A DNA stretch of 64,000 nucleotides. Origin: Desulfarculus baarsii DSM 2075. Lineage in GTDB: Bacteria > Desulfobacterota > Desulfarculia > Desulfarculales > Desulfarculaceae. This document shows positions 9,045 to 19,244 of the stretch, one piece after another. Both the position numbers and the translations under genes were made by a program. How positions within the stretch are numbered: the stretch's first letter is position 1; every line of letters starts with the position of its first letter. The stretch is taken from positions 709,501 to 773,500 of the forward strand of contig NC_014365.1 of assembly GCF_000143965.1 (NCBI RefSeq). The letters are read 5' to 3'. Under the pieces are notes generated by a model. The model did no database searches. It worked only from the letters and a program-made list of their open reading frames with translations, and was not told the origin of the DNA.

Positions 9045-10874
9045 ATGCGCACGAAATCTATGACCGAAGCCAAAGCACATCCGTCGCCATGGCTCCACGT
9101 CGCCGTGGCGATCATGCTGCTGACGCTGGCCATCTTTTGCCTGGGGCCCGACAATCGCGCCGTGGCCGTGGACGGCCTGCGCGGCGGTTCGGGCGTGGAC
9201 GTGACCCTGGCCCCTGGCCAGGGCCTGGAGCTGGCCTTTGTCCACGACGAGCCGCTGGACGGCCAGTGGCTGCTGGTGGCCCTCACCCAACAGGACGGCC
9301 AGGCCCGCTCGCTGCGCTTGGCCGATGCGGCGCAAGCCACGGTCAAGCCGTGGAAAATAGAGGGCAAACGAGCCTTTTTTCTTTGCCCGCAAGGCCTGGC
9401 CGGCCCGCTGTGGCTGAAAAACGCCGGACCCCAGGCCATCGAATTGGCCAAGTATCAGGCCCGCAACTATCGCGGCCGCAATTCGCATTTTCCGCGGGTG
9501 ACGATTCTGCTGCCCGGCCACGACCAACGTGGCAGCCAGTGGGCCTGGTGGCGGATTCCGCTGCTGGCCGCCCTGGCCCTGATCATGGGCCTGGCGGCGG
9601 CTAGCGCGCCGGGACGCTGGCCCAGGCGACTGGCCCTGGCCCCGCCGGCGGCGGCCTGCCTGGCCGCGGCGCTTATGCCTCTGGCCGGCGGTCGGCTGCT
9701 GCTGGCCTACGACGCCTATCTGCTGCTCGCCGGGCTGGGCGCTGGTTTGGCCGTGGCCGCGCGCCTGCCGCGTTGGGCCGGCTTGGCCTGGCCTTTGGCG
9801 GTGCGCTTTGGGCGCTGGGCGCGGGCCTGGCGGCCGTGGGCCAACTGGCGCCTGCCCCAGGGCCTGATGCTGGCGCTGGTGCTGGCCATCGTCTTCGCGC
9901 CGGCGGCGCTGCTGCCCAACCCCGGCGTCAAAGTGCCCTTCGACCGCCAGTGGCTCGACGAGCTGAACCAGAAACGGCCCTACGTGGTGGCCATCGGCAA
10001 CTCCATGACCGGCTCGCGCATCGACGCCCCGCGCCTGAGCCAGCTCCTGGGCGGTCGGCCGGTCGAGCTGAAATGGTACGCCGGCACCAGCCAGCGCCTG
10101 TGGTACCTGATGTTTCGCTATTACGTCTGCCAGGCCCGGCACAAACCCAAGTATGTGATCATGATGTTCGGCGACTATGACATGCCCTGGATCAGGCGCG
10201 GCTTTGTCAACGAGTGGGACCGCCGCCAGATCGAGAGCATGACCCCCGACAGCATGGATTTCGATCCGCTGTTCAAACAGCGCTGCCTGGATGACCCCAG
10301 CCCCCGCGAGGCCCTGCACATGGCCCTGCGCCGCTGGCTGGGCGTGTCCAACTATTCCTTCGAACTGACGGAATGGCTGGCCGACGCGGCCATGCGCCTG
10401 ACCGTGCCGCCGCCGTGGGTCGACGCCTACCCAATGGAGTTGCGCGCGGTGCACTGGCGGCGCGCCGTCAACGGCCGTTTTGACCTGGGCCACCTGCGGC
10501 CGGGCGTGTTCAATCCGCCGCCGCCTGGCCCCAAGCCCGACGCCAACTTGGCCGCCACGGCCCTGCGCGGCAAGTCGTTCCTGCCCGAGATTGCCCGCCT
10601 AGCCAAGGAAAATGGCGTCCAGTTGATCTTGCTGCACTTTCAGCACCGCCGCTTCAACGCCTTCCACGGCCAGCGCCAGCCGGACGACGTGAGCAAGGTT
10701 GTGGCGGCTGTTGCGGATTTTTGCAAGAAAAACGGCATATTATATCACGACTTCCTCTACGACCCCAACATCACCGAAGATCTTTACAGCGCGGGCGACC
10801 ACATCGGCTATGACCATCGCCGCACCCGCTGGACCGAAAACATGTTCAAGCGCATCGGGCACTTCTTCAAATGA
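9045..10874 (+). CDS. membrane-anchored SGNH/AlgJ-like protein, partner of the MBOAT acyltransferase
   Basis: The protein has about 609 residues. It shows one N-terminal membrane segment (about 20-37), a beta-rich stretch, a cluster of further membrane segments at about 165-300, and a C-terminal periplasmic domain. That domain has the marks of an SGNH/GDSL acyl-transfer or esterase fold: the Ser-bearing GNSMT motif near residue 320 and, near 585, a DHIGYDHR segment that can supply the Asp-His pair. The gene overlaps the next one (an MBOAT acyltransferase) by four bases (ATGA). In AlgI/AlgJ/AlgX and PatA/PatB-like systems the MBOAT protein exports an acetyl group and the SGNH protein places it on a polysaccharide. 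The acceptor here is unknown. A second ATG at 9060 is an equally good start; no clear ribosome site decides. Confidence 0.7.
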   Translation: MRTKSMTEAKAHPSPWLHVAVAIMLLTLAIFCLGPDNRAVAVDGLRGGSGVDVTLAPGQGLELAFVHDEPLDGQWLLVALTQQDGQARSLRLADAAQATVKPWKIEGKRAFFLCPQGLAGPLWLKNAGPQAIELAKYQARNYRGRNSHFPRVTILLPGHDQRGSQWAWWRIPLLAALALIMGLAAASAPGRWPRRLALAPPAAACLAAALMPLAGGRLLLAYDAYLLLAGLGAGLAVAARLPRWAGLAWPLAVRFGRWARAWRPWANWRLPQGLMLALVLAIVFAPAALLPNPGVKVPFDRQWLDELNQKRPYVVAIGNSMTGSRIDAPRLSQLLGGRPVELKWYAGTSQRLWYLMFRYYVCQARHKPKYVIMMFGDYDMPWIRRGFVNEWDRRQIESMTPDSMDFDPLFKQRCLDDPSPREALHMALRRWLGVSNYSFELTEWLADAAMRLTVPPPWVDAYPMELRAVHWRRAVNGRFDLGHLRPGVFNPPPPGPKPDANLAATALRGKSFLPEIARLAKENGVQLILLHFQHRRFNAFHGQRQPDDVSKVVAAVADFCKKNGILYHDFLYDPNITEDLYSAGDHIGYDHRRTRWTENMFKRIGHFFK

Positions 10875-12292
10875 CGTTCAATAGCCTAGACTTTTTGGCC
10901 TTTTTCGCCATCGTCCTGACGGTTTACTGGCTGTTGCCCCACCGTGGGCAGAACGTCTTTTTGCTGGTGGCCAGCTATTTTTTTTACGGTTACGTCCACC
11001 CTTGGTTTCTGGCCCTGATCCTGGCGGCCACGGGCGTAAACTATCTGGCCGCCCTGGCCATCGAGCGCTGGCGCTGGCGGGGAAAACTCATCCTGACGGC
11101 GGACCTTGTCGTCAGCCTTGGCGTGTTGGGCGTTTATAAGTATCTGGATTTTTTCATCGATAACGTCGCGGCCCTGCTCAGCCTGGCCGGCCTGCCCACC
11201 GCCGAAACCACTTTGCAGATATTTTTGCCCGTGGGCATTTCGTTCTACACCTTCCAGGTCATCGGCTACACCATCGACGTTTATCGCGGCAAGCTGCAAG
11301 CCCGGCGCGATTTTCTCGATTTCGCGCTGTTCGTCTCGTTTTTCCCGCAGTTGGTGGCCGGGCCCATCGAGCGGGCCGCCCACCTGCTGCCCCAGGTGGA
11401 GCAAAAGCGCTCCTTTAGCGTCGAAAACCTTTACAGCGGCCTGTTGTTGATGATCTGGGGCTTTTTCCAGAAGCTGGTGGTGGCCGACAACGTCGCGCCC
11501 ATCGCCGACAAGGCCTTCGCCATCCAGGATCCCACGTTCTATCTGCTGTGGACGGGCGCGCTGGCCTTCACCGTGCAGATCCTGGCCGATTTCTCGGCCT
11601 ACACCGACATCGCCCGGGGCGCGGCGCGGATGATGGGCTTCAGGCTGGTCAACAACTTCGACAATCCCTATTTTTCGCGTTCCATCGGCGATTTCTGGCG
11701 GCGTTGGCACATGTCGCTGTCTTATTGGTTCCGCGACTACGTCTACATCCCCCTGGGCGGCAACCGCCACGGGCCGTGGCGCGGGGCGCGCAATATCCTC
11801 ATCACCTTTCTGCTCTCGGGCCTGTGGCACGGCGCGTCGTGGAACTTTGTGCTGTGGGGCGGTTATCACGGGCTGCTGGTGCTGGCCGAGCGCCTCTACA
11901 AAACCTACGTCCCGGCCTTGCCGGCGCGGCTGGGCCGCCTGCTTTTGCCGCTGAAGGTGGCGGCTACCTTCGTGTTGATCGTCTTTGGCTGGATGCTCTT
12001 CCGCGAGTCCAACGGCCTGGAGTGGATCGCCACGCATCTGGCCCTCCGCCCGGCGGCCGGCCCGCCCGAGGACGTGGAGATAGCTCAGTACCTGCTGGCC
12101 CTGGTCGGCGTCTATTCGTTGCCCCTGTGGCTCAAGGCCGCCTACGCCTGGCTGGAGGCCAAGCTTGGCTCTGGCGGCGGCCCCGGCCAGATGGCCATGC
12201 TGACGCGGGCCTGCCTGGCCTCGGCGCTGTTCATGGGCATTTTGATCTTCCGCGGCCAAGACTCGGCCACGTTCATCTATTTTCAGTTTTAG
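10871..12292 (+). CDS. MBOAT family membrane-bound O-acyltransferase (AlgI/DltB-like)
   Basis: This 473-residue polytopic membrane protein carries the MBOAT signature: GPIERAAHLLPQ, DFSAYTDIARGAARMMG, the conserved FWRRWHMSLSYWFRDYVYIP block, and the catalytic-histidine motif SGLWHGASWNFVLWGGYHG. The family moves acyl groups, usually acetyl, across the inner membrane for O-acylation of alginate, teichoic acid, peptidoglycan or O-antigen. Its start overlaps the end of the SGNH partner gene, so the pair is translationally coupled and should act together. Its stop codon overlaps by four bases the stop of the hybrid kinase gene coming from the other strand, with no room for a separate terminator. 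Confidence 0.92.
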   Translation: MTFNSLDFLAFFAIVLTVYWLLPHRGQNVFLLVASYFFYGYVHPWFLALILAATGVNYLAALAIERWRWRGKLILTADLVVSLGVLGVYKYLDFFIDNVAALLSLAGLPTAETTLQIFLPVGISFYTFQVIGYTIDVYRGKLQARRDFLDFALFVSFFPQLVAGPIERAAHLLPQVEQKRSFSVENLYSGLLLMIWGFFQKLVVADNVAPIADKAFAIQDPTFYLLWTGALAFTVQILADFSAYTDIARGAARMMGFRLVNNFDNPYFSRSIGDFWRRWHMSLSYWFRDYVYIPLGGNRHGPWRGARNILITFLLSGLWHGASWNFVLWGGYHGLLVLAERLYKTYVPALPARLGRLLLPLKVAATFVLIVFGWMLFRESNGLEWIATHLALRPAAGPPEDVEIAQYLLALVGVYSLPLWLKAAYAWLEAKLGSGGGPGQMAMLTRACLASALFMGILIFRGQDSATFIYFQF

Positions 12293-15200
12293 GCCTCGGC
12301 CGGCGGTTGGCCCAGGGCTTGGCGGATGGCCGCCGAGAGTTGGCCGGCGGTGACGGGCTTGAGCAGATAGCGCCTGATGCCCATGTTCAGGGCGTCGGCC
12401 TCGGAGATCTGGCCGCTGTAGCCGGTGCAGAGGATGACCGGCAAATCCGGCCGCAGGGCCATGGCCCGTTGGGCCAGTTCGGCCCCGGTGATCTCGGGCA
12501 TGGTGTAGTCGGTGATCAAGAGGTCGAAGGCCGCCGGGTCGGCGCTGAACAGGCGCAGGGCCTCGTCGGCCGATTGGGTGGCCGTCACCCGGTAGCCCAG
12601 GCGCTCGAGCATGCGTTTGCCCACGTCCACCAGCGGCCTTTCGTCGTCGACGAACAAGACCGCCTCGCCGCCGCTGGGCGCGGCGCGCTGGGCCGCCTCG
12701 TCGGGTGGCTCGGGGGCCGCTTCGGCCAGGGCCGGCAGATATATCTCGAACAACGAGCCCTGTCCCGGCCGGCTGCGCGCCTCGATGGCCCCGCCGTGGC
12801 TGGTGACGATGCCATGGGCCACGGCCAGGCCCATGCCCGTGCCGCCCTCGGCCTTGCGGCTGGTGAAAAAGGGCTCGAAAATGCGGGCGAGAGTGGCCTG
12901 ATCCATGCCCCGGCCGCTGTCGCGCACGCTCAGGCGCAGCCATCGACCGGCCGGCAGGCGTTGGCCCAGGCCCAACTCCACCGCCTCCAGCCCCAGCTCC
13001 AACACGCCGCGTTGGCCCTCCATGGCCTGGGCCGCGTTGGTGCAGAGGTTTAGCAGCACCTGATGCATCTGGGTGGGGTCGGCCATGACCAGTTCGTCGG
13101 CGGCCTCGACGCGTTGGATGATCTCGATGGTCGCCGGCAGCGACGAGCGCAGAAGCGTCAGCACTTCCTCGAGCACCGTGGCCAACCGTAGCGGCCGGCG
13201 CGTTTCGTCGCTGGGCCGGCTGAAACCGAGGATCTGGCGGATCAGGCCCTTGGCCCTGGCCCCGGCCCGCAGCACCTGCTCCAGGCATTGGCGCGAGGAA
13301 TGCCCGGCCGGCAGATCCTCCAGGGCCAACTCGGCGTAGCCGTTCATGGCCGAAAGTATGTTGTTGAAATCGTGGGCGATGCCGCCAGCCAGCGCGCCGA
13401 TGGCCTCCATTTTTTGGGCTTGGCGCAGTTGGCGCTCCAGCTTGGCCTGCTGCTCCTGGGCCCGGCGGCGCTCGGTGACGTCTTGGAAGATGCAGGCGAA
13501 CTGGCCTGGCCGCGGTCGAAAGGCCACCACCTCGAAGTGCTTGTCCAGGGCGGCGGCGTAGCTCTCGAAGCGGGCCGGTCGGCCGGTCAGGGCCACCTGA
13601 CCGTAGGTCTCGACCCAATGATCCTCGGCCTGGGGCATGATCTGGCGCAGGCTCTTGCCCAGGATGTCGGCGGCCCTGAGCCCGGTCATGCCTTCGAAGG
13701 CCGGGTTGACGTCGAGGAAGACATAGTCCACGGGCCGGCCGCCTTGGTCGCAAACGATGCGGTGCAGGGCGAAGCCGTCGAGCATGCCGTCGAAGATCAT
13801 GCGATAGTTGCGCTCGGAAAGGCGCAGTTTGGTGATGTCGCGGGCGATGGAGACCACGGCCTCGACCTGGCCCGTGGCCCCGCGCTGGGGAAACAGGCGC
13901 CAGTTGAAGATGCGTGGCCCGGCCTCCAGGTCCAGCTCGATCTCGCCCTCGGCCGGCTGGCCCAGTCGCAGCACGCGGTCGATTTGCTCTTGCCAGTGCA
14001 GGCCCACGTCGCTGTTGCAGGTCAGCTCGGCCATGGTCTTGCCCAGGCGGCGTTGCAGGTCCGCGCCCAGGTGGGGCGCGGCCGCCGGGCTCAGGTAGAC
14101 CAGGCGGCCCTTGTTGTCCCAGCGGCAGATGACGTCGGCCAGGTTTTCCACCAGGTTTTTGAAGGCCCGGCGGCTTTCGCGCAGGGCGGCCTCGGCCCGC
14201 CGCTGGTGGACGATGGCCATCATGCCGTTCATCAAAAGCTGCAACTGCAACACGTCGGCATGACTGTAGTCCTGGTCCTTGTTGGCCATGCCGGCCACGG
14301 CGGCGATGCGGCCCTGGTCGATGACCGGCACGTGGATGTGGCGGCGCAGGGGCAGATGGCCGGGCGGAGCGCCGCGCTTGAGGGGGTGGGCGGCGTGGTC
14401 GTTGATGACCACCGGTCGCCGCTGGCGCACGGCCTCGGCGCAGATGCCCGATTGGGCGATGGGTTGGGGGCCGAAGGTCTGGGCGTCGAAGATCTGGCAG
14501 TCGCGCAGGGCCGTCTCCGACCAGACGCGCCGCGCGAAGGCCGTTTCGTTTTCATCGAGCAGATACAAATAGCCGTATTGCGATTCGGTCAGGCGCACGC
14601 CCTCGTCGACGACGAAGTCATAGATCTCCTGCTCGGTGGCTTGGGTCATCTGGCTGAGGCGAAAGAGGGCCTCCAGGCGCATTTCATTGAAATTGGTCGC
14701 TTTTTGCGCGGCAAGGCGATCGGATATGTCGCGGAAGGCGCCCAAGGCCACCTGACGGCCGTCCAGTTCGAAGACGCTGGAGCGCACCTCGGCCTGGCCA
14801 ATGCGGCCGTCGGCCAACTGCAGGCGCAGCAGGACCGGGCCGCGGCTGGGCGGTCGACCCAGGCGGGGGAAGGACAGCGAAAAGTCGTCTTGCCAATCCT
14901 CGGGCGGATGCAGCAAGCGCTGATGGCGGCCGATGATCTCGGCGCGCGGCCGGCCGACGAGCTTGGCCAGGGCCTGGTTGCAATCGATGACCACGCCGCT
15001 TTGGCGATCGACCAGGGCCAAGCCGTCGGTGGCCTCGGCGAAGACGCGGGCGTGTTTTTCCTCGGAGCGGCGCAGGTCGGCCAGGGCTCGGCGTTCGATG
15101 GTGACGTCGGCCGCCAAAATCCCCACGCCGTCGATGCCGCCGTCCCTGGTGAAAATGGGGAAGATCGAGGCCTGATACTGTCGCCGCCGCTCCGGCGGTT

Positions 15201-15573
15201 GGTCGTCGGGGCCGTCGAAGCGGCAGTCGTGAATGGCCAGGCCCTGGCCAAGGGCTTGGCGGACGAACTCGGCGGCCAGGCGCGATCCGCAGGGCGGGCA
15301 CTGCCCGACGCCCAGGCCGGGGTGATCGGCCAGCGAGCGGCCGTTGAAGTCGGCCATGGCCTGGTTGGCGAGGATATAACGCGGGTGGTGGTCCAACAGG
15401 GCCATGCCCAGGGGCAGGTTTTCCAGGAAAGAACGGACCACGCGGCTCTTGGCCAGGATCGTTCGCACCACCGCGCCGTCGCCCAGGCTGATGGCCTCGA
15501 AGGCGCTGAGGAAATCGCCGAAGCTCATCGGCTCGACGAAAGGGGCGGCTCGGTCTTTGCGGTCGGCGGCCAT
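12289..15573 (-). CDS. PAS/GAF hybrid sensor histidine kinase with C-terminal receiver
   Basis: From the ATG at 15573 the protein is about 1094 residues and has no membrane segment, so it is cytoplasmic. Order of domains: PAS (about 50-150), PAS (170-285), GAF (300-450, [20 protein letters not shown]), PAS (460-580), PAS (590-705), then the HisKA phosphoacceptor [17 protein letters not shown] near 730. An HATPase_c domain follows (N-box [11 protein letters not shown]-box [13 protein letters not shown]). Last is a receiver domain with acceptor Asp in [10 protein letters not shown] near 1020 and Lys in LLKPV. The first PAS has a CPPCG motif that could bind metal or form a disulfide. An upstream in-frame TTG adds two residues only. 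No DNA-binding response regulator is adjacent, so a phosphorelay partner must be elsewhere. Confidence 0.92.
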   Translation of the reverse strand: MAADRKDRAAPFVEPMSFGDFLSAFEAISLGDGAVVRTILAKSRVVRSFLENLPLGMALLDHHPRYILANQAMADFNGRSLADHPGLGVGQCPPCGSRLAAEFVRQALGQGLAIHDCRFDGPDDQPPERRRQYQASIFPIFTRDGGIDGVGILAADVTIERRALADLRRSEEKHARVFAEATDGLALVDRQSGVVIDCNQALAKLVGRPRAEIIGRHQRLLHPPEDWQDDFSLSFPRLGRPPSRGPVLLRLQLADGRIGQAEVRSSVFELDGRQVALGAFRDISDRLAAQKATNFNEMRLEALFRLSQMTQATEQEIYDFVVDEGVRLTESQYGYLYLLDENETAFARRVWSETALRDCQIFDAQTFGPQPIAQSGICAEAVRQRRPVVINDHAAHPLKRGAPPGHLPLRRHIHVPVIDQGRIAAVAGMANKDQDYSHADVLQLQLLMNGMMAIVHQRRAEAALRESRRAFKNLVENLADVICRWDNKGRLVYLSPAAAPHLGADLQRRLGKTMAELTCNSDVGLHWQEQIDRVLRLGQPAEGEIELDLEAGPRIFNWRLFPQRGATGQVEAVVSIARDITKLRLSERNYRMIFDGMLDGFALHRIVCDQGGRPVDYVFLDVNPAFEGMTGLRAADILGKSLRQIMPQAEDHWVETYGQVALTGRPARFESYAAALDKHFEVVAFRPRPGQFACIFQDVTERRRAQEQQAKLERQLRQAQKMEAIGALAGGIAHDFNNILSAMNGYAELALEDLPAGHSSRQCLEQVLRAGARAKGLIRQILGFSRPSDETRRPLRLATVLEEVLTLLRSSLPATIEIIQRVEAADELVMADPTQMHQVLLNLCTNAAQAMEGQRGVLELGLEAVELGLGQRLPAGRWLRLSVRDSGRGMDQATLARIFEPFFTSRKAEGGTGMGLAVAHGIVTSHGGAIEARSRPGQGSLFEIYLPALAEAAPEPPDEAAQRAAPSGGEAVLFVDDERPLVDVGKRMLERLGYRVTATQSADEALRLFSADPAAFDLLITDYTMPEITGAELAQRAMALRPDLPVILCTGYSGQISEADALNMGIRRYLLKPVTAGQLSAAIRQALGQPPAEA

Positions 15574-15701
15574 GGCCAATCAACAAGTTGGCGTTTTCGC
15601 TGAATCACGGCTGGGCGCCACGGCAAGGACCGACCCGGCCGCTGGGCCACATTGGCCGAATTCTAATACGGCCGCGCGCGCAAAGGAAAGAAGTTTCCGG
15701 G

Positions 15702-16985
15702 CTATTCCAGGGTTTCGGCGTCGAAGTCGGCGCAGAGGATGAAGCGGCGGCCGTCGGCGGCGTGAAACCACGACGAGACGGTAACGCAGCGGTTGCCCGA
15801 GGCCATCGAGATGTAGGGCGTGGAGACATAGCGCTCCAGCCCCGCGCCCAAAAGCAGGTAGTAGCGCTTGAGCGACTGGTCGGCGCCTTTGGGGGCCGGG
15901 CGGTAGAGCACCTGGCCGCGATAGTTGATCTTGTGGGGCGCGCAGACCGTCTCGCTGACCTGGCGGCCGTTTTCGTCCAGGACGTAGACGCACTCCAGCC
16001 AGGGATGAACGCGGATCATCTCGCGCAGCCGCGCCTCGATGTCGGCCAAGGCCACGCCGCTGACCATGGCCAGCAGGCTGCTCTCGACCTGCTCCAGGCG
16101 GCGGCCCCACTCCTTGCTGCGCACGGCGTTGGCCATGGCGTGCTGGCGCAGGCAGGCGGCCAACTCGCCTATTTCGCCGCGCGATGCGCCATTTGCCGCG
16201 CCGCCGTCCTCCGACGGCCGGCCCAGCAGATAGCCCTGCAAGAGGTTGACGCCCATGTCCAGGGCGGCGATGGCCTCTTCCTGACGCTCGACGCCCTCGG
16301 CCAGCACCAGCGCGCCGATGCTGTGGCCCAGGGCCACCAGGGCCCGCACCACCTGCTGCTTGTAGAAGTGCCGGTCCAGGTCTTGGACCAGCGAGCGGTC
16401 GATCTTGATGACGTCGGGCTTCAACAGGGCGATGCGCTCCAGGTTGCTGTGGCCCGAGCCCACGTCGTCCAGGGCCAGCACGAAGCCGTGAGCGCGGTAG
16501 GTCTCGACGAAGCGCTGGAGCGAGTCCATGTCCCGCACCTTGGACTCGATGATCTCGATGGCCACCGTGGCCGGGTCCAGCCCGGCGGCCTCCACCGCGC
16601 GCAGCAGGTGGTTGGAGCCGGCCACGCCTTGGTCCAGCAGCGAGGCCTCGAAGTTGATTGAAACGACCTGATCGCGCCGCCGCCGGGGCAGGGCGCGGAA
16701 GCCCTCCAGGGCCTTGCGCCGGCAGAGGCGGTCCAGTTCCAACAGCAACCCGCAAGCGCGCGCCGCCCGGAAAAGCTCGGGCGGCGGCACGGGTTGGCCG
16801 GTGAAGGGATGGCTGGCCCGGGCCAGGGCCTCGTAACCGATGACGGCCTGGGCCATCATCGAGACCACGGGCTGATAGTGGCTGCGCACCAACTCGCGCT
16901 CGATGATCGCCGCCACGTCGGCGGGCGACAAACCTGGCGTTGGCCGGGGTTGCGGGCGTTGCTGCTGGGGGGCTTGGCCGTTCAC
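15702..16985 (-). CDS. EAL-domain cyclic-di-GMP phosphodiesterase with C-terminal PAS/Cache-like domain
   Basis: The protein has 427 residues with an N-terminal EAL domain (about 20-265) and all usual catalytic signatures: GYEALAR, Asn in SINFEASLL, EIIES, LDDVGSG, DVIKID, VLAEGVE and LLQGYLLG. It is therefore likely an active enzyme hydrolysing c-di-GMP to pGpG. The C-terminal part (about 300-425, ECVYVLDENGRQVSETV, YISMASGNRCVTVSSWF) resembles the YkuI-type PAS/Cache-like sensor region, which has no membrane anchor here. The GTG start has GGAAAG seven bases upstream. It lies between the hybrid kinase and the trp operon, all on one strand, with its own upstream gap containing a strong dyad at 17165-17183. 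Confidence 0.9.
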   Translation of the reverse strand: MNGQAPQQQRPQPRPTPGLSPADVAAIIERELVRSHYQPVVSMMAQAVIGYEALARASHPFTGQPVPPPELFRAARACGLLLELDRLCRRKALEGFRALPRRRRDQVVSINFEASLLDQGVAGSNHLLRAVEAAGLDPATVAIEIIESKVRDMDSLQRFVETYRAHGFVLALDDVGSGHSNLERIALLKPDVIKIDRSLVQDLDRHFYKQQVVRALVALGHSIGALVLAEGVERQEEAIAALDMGVNLLQGYLLGRPSEDGGAANGASRGEIGELAACLRQHAMANAVRSKEWGRRLEQVESSLLAMVSGVALADIEARLREMIRVHPWLECVYVLDENGRQVSETVCAPHKINYRGQVLYRPAPKGADQSLKRYYLLLGAGLERYVSTPYISMASGNRCVTVSSWFHAADGRRFILCADFDAETLE

Positions 16986-17164
16986 GAGGGTCTTTCCGCC
17001 GGTTGCCGTTGGGGTTGTGCCGATTCTGCGCGGAGCCTGGCCGCCAACAAATGCAAGCGGCGGGCCATCGGGATGCGTTTCCGATAAGGCCCACCGCTTA
17101 CTTGGTTTTTGCCGGCCGCGCCCTGGTCCGGCGAGGCGGTGGTCTGTTGGCGTGCGTTACCTTT

Positions 17165-17183
17165 TTGTAAGATCGTCTTACAA
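17165..17183. promoter_or_regulatory. perfect dyad upstream of the EAL gene
   Basis: TTGTAAGA-TCG-TCTTACAA is a perfect 8-bp inverted repeat in the 217-base gap between the trpA stop and the EAL-gene start. No T-run follows on either strand (AAAAAGG on the minus strand), so it does not look like a terminator. A regulator-binding site is the simplest reading. Confidence 0.5.
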
Positions 17184-17202
17184 GTGATACCCCGGCGTAA
17201 CT

Positions 17203-18015
17203 TTAGGCCGCGCCGGCCTGGGCGATGGCCCGGGCCAATTGGCCGGCCAGATCCAGGGCCGCGTCCACGCCGGCGGCGGCGTCGGCGGCGGCGAGCATGC
17301 GCCGCACGATGGCGCTACCGACGATGACGCCATCGGCGTGCCTGGCCAGGGCCGCGGCCTGTTCGGGCGTGCCCACGCCAAAGCCCACGGCCACCGGCAG
17401 CGGCGAGGCCGCCCGCACCTGGGCCAGGCGCTCCAGCAGCGGCCCGCCCACCTCCAGGGCCGCGCCGGTGACGCCGGTCATGGAGACATAGTACAAAAAG
17501 CCCCGGCACTGGGCCAGCACCAGGGGCAGGCGCTGGTCATCGGTGGTGGGCGTGGCCAGGAATATCGTGTCCAGATCGGCCGCGTTGGCGGCCGCGTCCC
17601 ACGGCTTGGCCTCCTCGGGCGGCAGATCGGGGATGATCAGGCCCCGCGCGCCGCTCTGGGCCGCCCGCCTGGCGAACTCCTCCAGGCCCATGTGCAGAAT
17701 GGGATTGTAATAGCTCATGATCACGATGGGCGTTTGCAGCTTGGGGCTCAGCTCGGCCAGGGCCGCCAGCAGCGAACCCGGCGTGACGCCCCGGTCCAGG
17801 GCCAGTTGGCTGGACTCCTGGATCACCGGGCCGTCGGTCATGGGGTCGGAAAATGGCAGGCCCACCTCGATGATGTCGGCTCCTGCTTGCTCCAGGCCCA
17901 GCAGCAGCCGGGCGAAGCCCTGGGCGTCGGGCAGGCCGCCGGTGACAAAGGGGATGAAGGCGGCGCGTTTTTCTTGTTTGGCCCGGGCAAAGGCCTGGGC
18001 GATCGTCCTGCTCAT
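17203..18015 (-). CDS. trpA: tryptophan synthase alpha subunit
   Basis: The 270-residue TIM-barrel protein cleaves indole-3-glycerol phosphate to indole and glyceraldehyde 3-phosphate and hands indole to TrpB. The family signatures are clear: FIPFVTGGLPD, the catalytic Glu in ADIIEVGLPFSDPMTDGP (both acid residues of the active site visible), YYNPI and VGFGVGTPEQA. It starts 2 bases after the trpB stop and is the last gene of the operon. The reading frame is open far upstream, but the Met at 18015 begins the standard SRTIAQAFARAK N-terminus. No obvious intrinsic terminator follows. Confidence 0.97.
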   Translation of the reverse strand: MSRTIAQAFARAKQEKRAAFIPFVTGGLPDAQGFARLLLGLEQAGADIIEVGLPFSDPMTDGPVIQESSQLALDRGVTPGSLLAALAELSPKLQTPIVIMSYYNPILHMGLEEFARRAAQSGARGLIIPDLPPEEAKPWDAAANAADLDTIFLATPTTDDQRLPLVLAQCRGFLYYVSMTGVTGAALEVGGPLLERLAQVRAASPLPVAVGFGVGTPEQAAALARHADGVIVGSAIVRRMLAAADAAAGVDAALDLAGQLARAIAQAGAA

Positions 18016-18017
18016 GG

Positions 18018-19244
18018 CTACTCCTCGATCAGGGCGGCGGTCTGGCTGCCGTCCTTGTCGCCGCGTCCCGAAAGGCACACGACGATGATGGAATCCTGGG
18101 GCATGCGCGGCGCGACGTGTTTCAGGTGGGCCAGGGCGTGGCTGCTCTCCAGGGCGGGGATGATCCCCTCCAGGCGCGAAAGCAGCTTGAAGGCCTCCAG
18201 CGCCTCCTGGTCGGTGACCGAGGCGTACTCGGCCAGGCCGGCGGCCTGGAAGTGGCAGTGCTCCGGGCCGGTGCCGGGATAATCCAGGCCGGCGGCGATG
18301 GAGTGGGCCTCCAGCACCTGGCCCCAGGCGTCTTGCAGCAGGCGGATCAAGGCCCCGTGCAGCACGCCGTCGTGGCCGGCGCCGAGGCAGGCCGAATGCT
18401 TGCCGCTGTCCAGGCCCAGGCCGCCGGCCTCCACGCCGATCTTGCGCACGCCGGGCTCGTCGATGAAGGGGTGGAACATGCCCATGGCGTTGGAGCCGCC
18501 GCCCACGCAAGCCAGCAGCACATCGGGCAGCTTGCCTGTTTTTTCGACGATCTGGGCGCGGGTCTCGCGGCCGATCACCGCTTGAAAGTCGCGGGCCATG
18601 GCCGGGTAGGGGTGGGGGCCCACCACCGAGCCGATGATGTAATGGGTGTCGGCCAGGTTGGTGACCCAATAACGCATGGCGTCGCTGACGGCGTCTTTTA
18701 GCGTGCGCGCCCCGCAACTGACGGGTTTTACGCTGGCGCCCAAGAGCTTCATGCGCGTGACGTTTAGGGCCTGGCGCTCGATGTCCACCTCGCCCATGCA
18801 GACCACGCACTCCATGCCCAGTAGGGCGCAGGCCGTGGCCGTGGCCACGCCGTGCTGGCCCGCGCCGGTCTCGGCGACGATGCGCATCTTGCCCATGCGC
18901 CGGGCCAGCAGGGCTTGGCCCAGGGCGTTGTTGATCTTGTGCGAACCGGTGTGGGCCAGATCCTCGCGTTTGAGGAAAATGCGCGCCCCGCCGTAATGGG
19001 CGCTCAGGCGCTTGGCCTCGTAGAGCGGGGTCTGGCGGCCGACGTAGTCTTGCAGAAGCTGGTCCAACTCGGCCTGGAAGGTCGGATCGACCTTGGCCGC
19101 GGCGTAGGCCGCCTCCAGTTCATGGATGGCCGGCATCAGCGTTTCGGGCACGAAGCGCCCGCCAAAGCGTCCGAAACGGCCTTGCGCGTCGGGCAGCTCA
19201 GAGCGCGGCGCGGGCGTTTTGGATGAATCTTGCAAGTTTGGCAT
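18018..19244 (-). CDS. trpB: tryptophan synthase beta subunit
   Basis: This 408-residue PLP enzyme condenses indole with serine. The PLP lysine sits in [15 protein letters not shown], the phosphate-binding loop in [12 protein letters not shown], and the usual N-terminal [18 protein letters not shown] is present, marking the canonical TrpB1 type that pairs with TrpA. Translation starts at an ATG with GGGAGA upstream, inside the 3' end of trpF. The two genes overlap by 47 bases in different frames. There is no other Met before the conserved region, so the overlap is real unless a rare start is used. Confidence 0.97.
   Translation of the reverse strand: MPNLQDSSKTPAPRSELPDAQGRFGRFGGRFVPETLMPAIHELEAAYAAAKVDPTFQAELDQLLQDYVGRQTPLYEAKRLSAHYGGARIFLKREDLAHTGSHKINNALGQALLARRMGKMRIVAETGAGQHGVATATACALLGMECVVCMGEVDIERQALNVTRMKLLGASVKPVSCGARTLKDAVSDAMRYWVTNLADTHYIIGSVVGPHPYPAMARDFQAVIGRETRAQIVEKTGKLPDVLLACVGGGSNAMGMFHPFIDEPGVRKIGVEAGGLGLDSGKHSACLGAGHDGVLHGALIRLLQDAWGQVLEAHSIAAGLDYPGTGPEHCHFQAAGLAEYASVTDQEALEAFKLLSRLEGIIPALESSHALAHLKHVAPRMPQDSIIVVCLSGRGDKDGSQTAALIEE

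Noticed and set aside
13288-15603. long open frame antisense to the hybrid kinase gene
   Set aside because: Its composition (Ala/Gly/Gln/His-rich, no known domain) is the typical shadow of a high-GC gene, and the kinase on the other strand is certain. Similar long shadows lie opposite feoB, the dCache kinase and the YgiQ gene.
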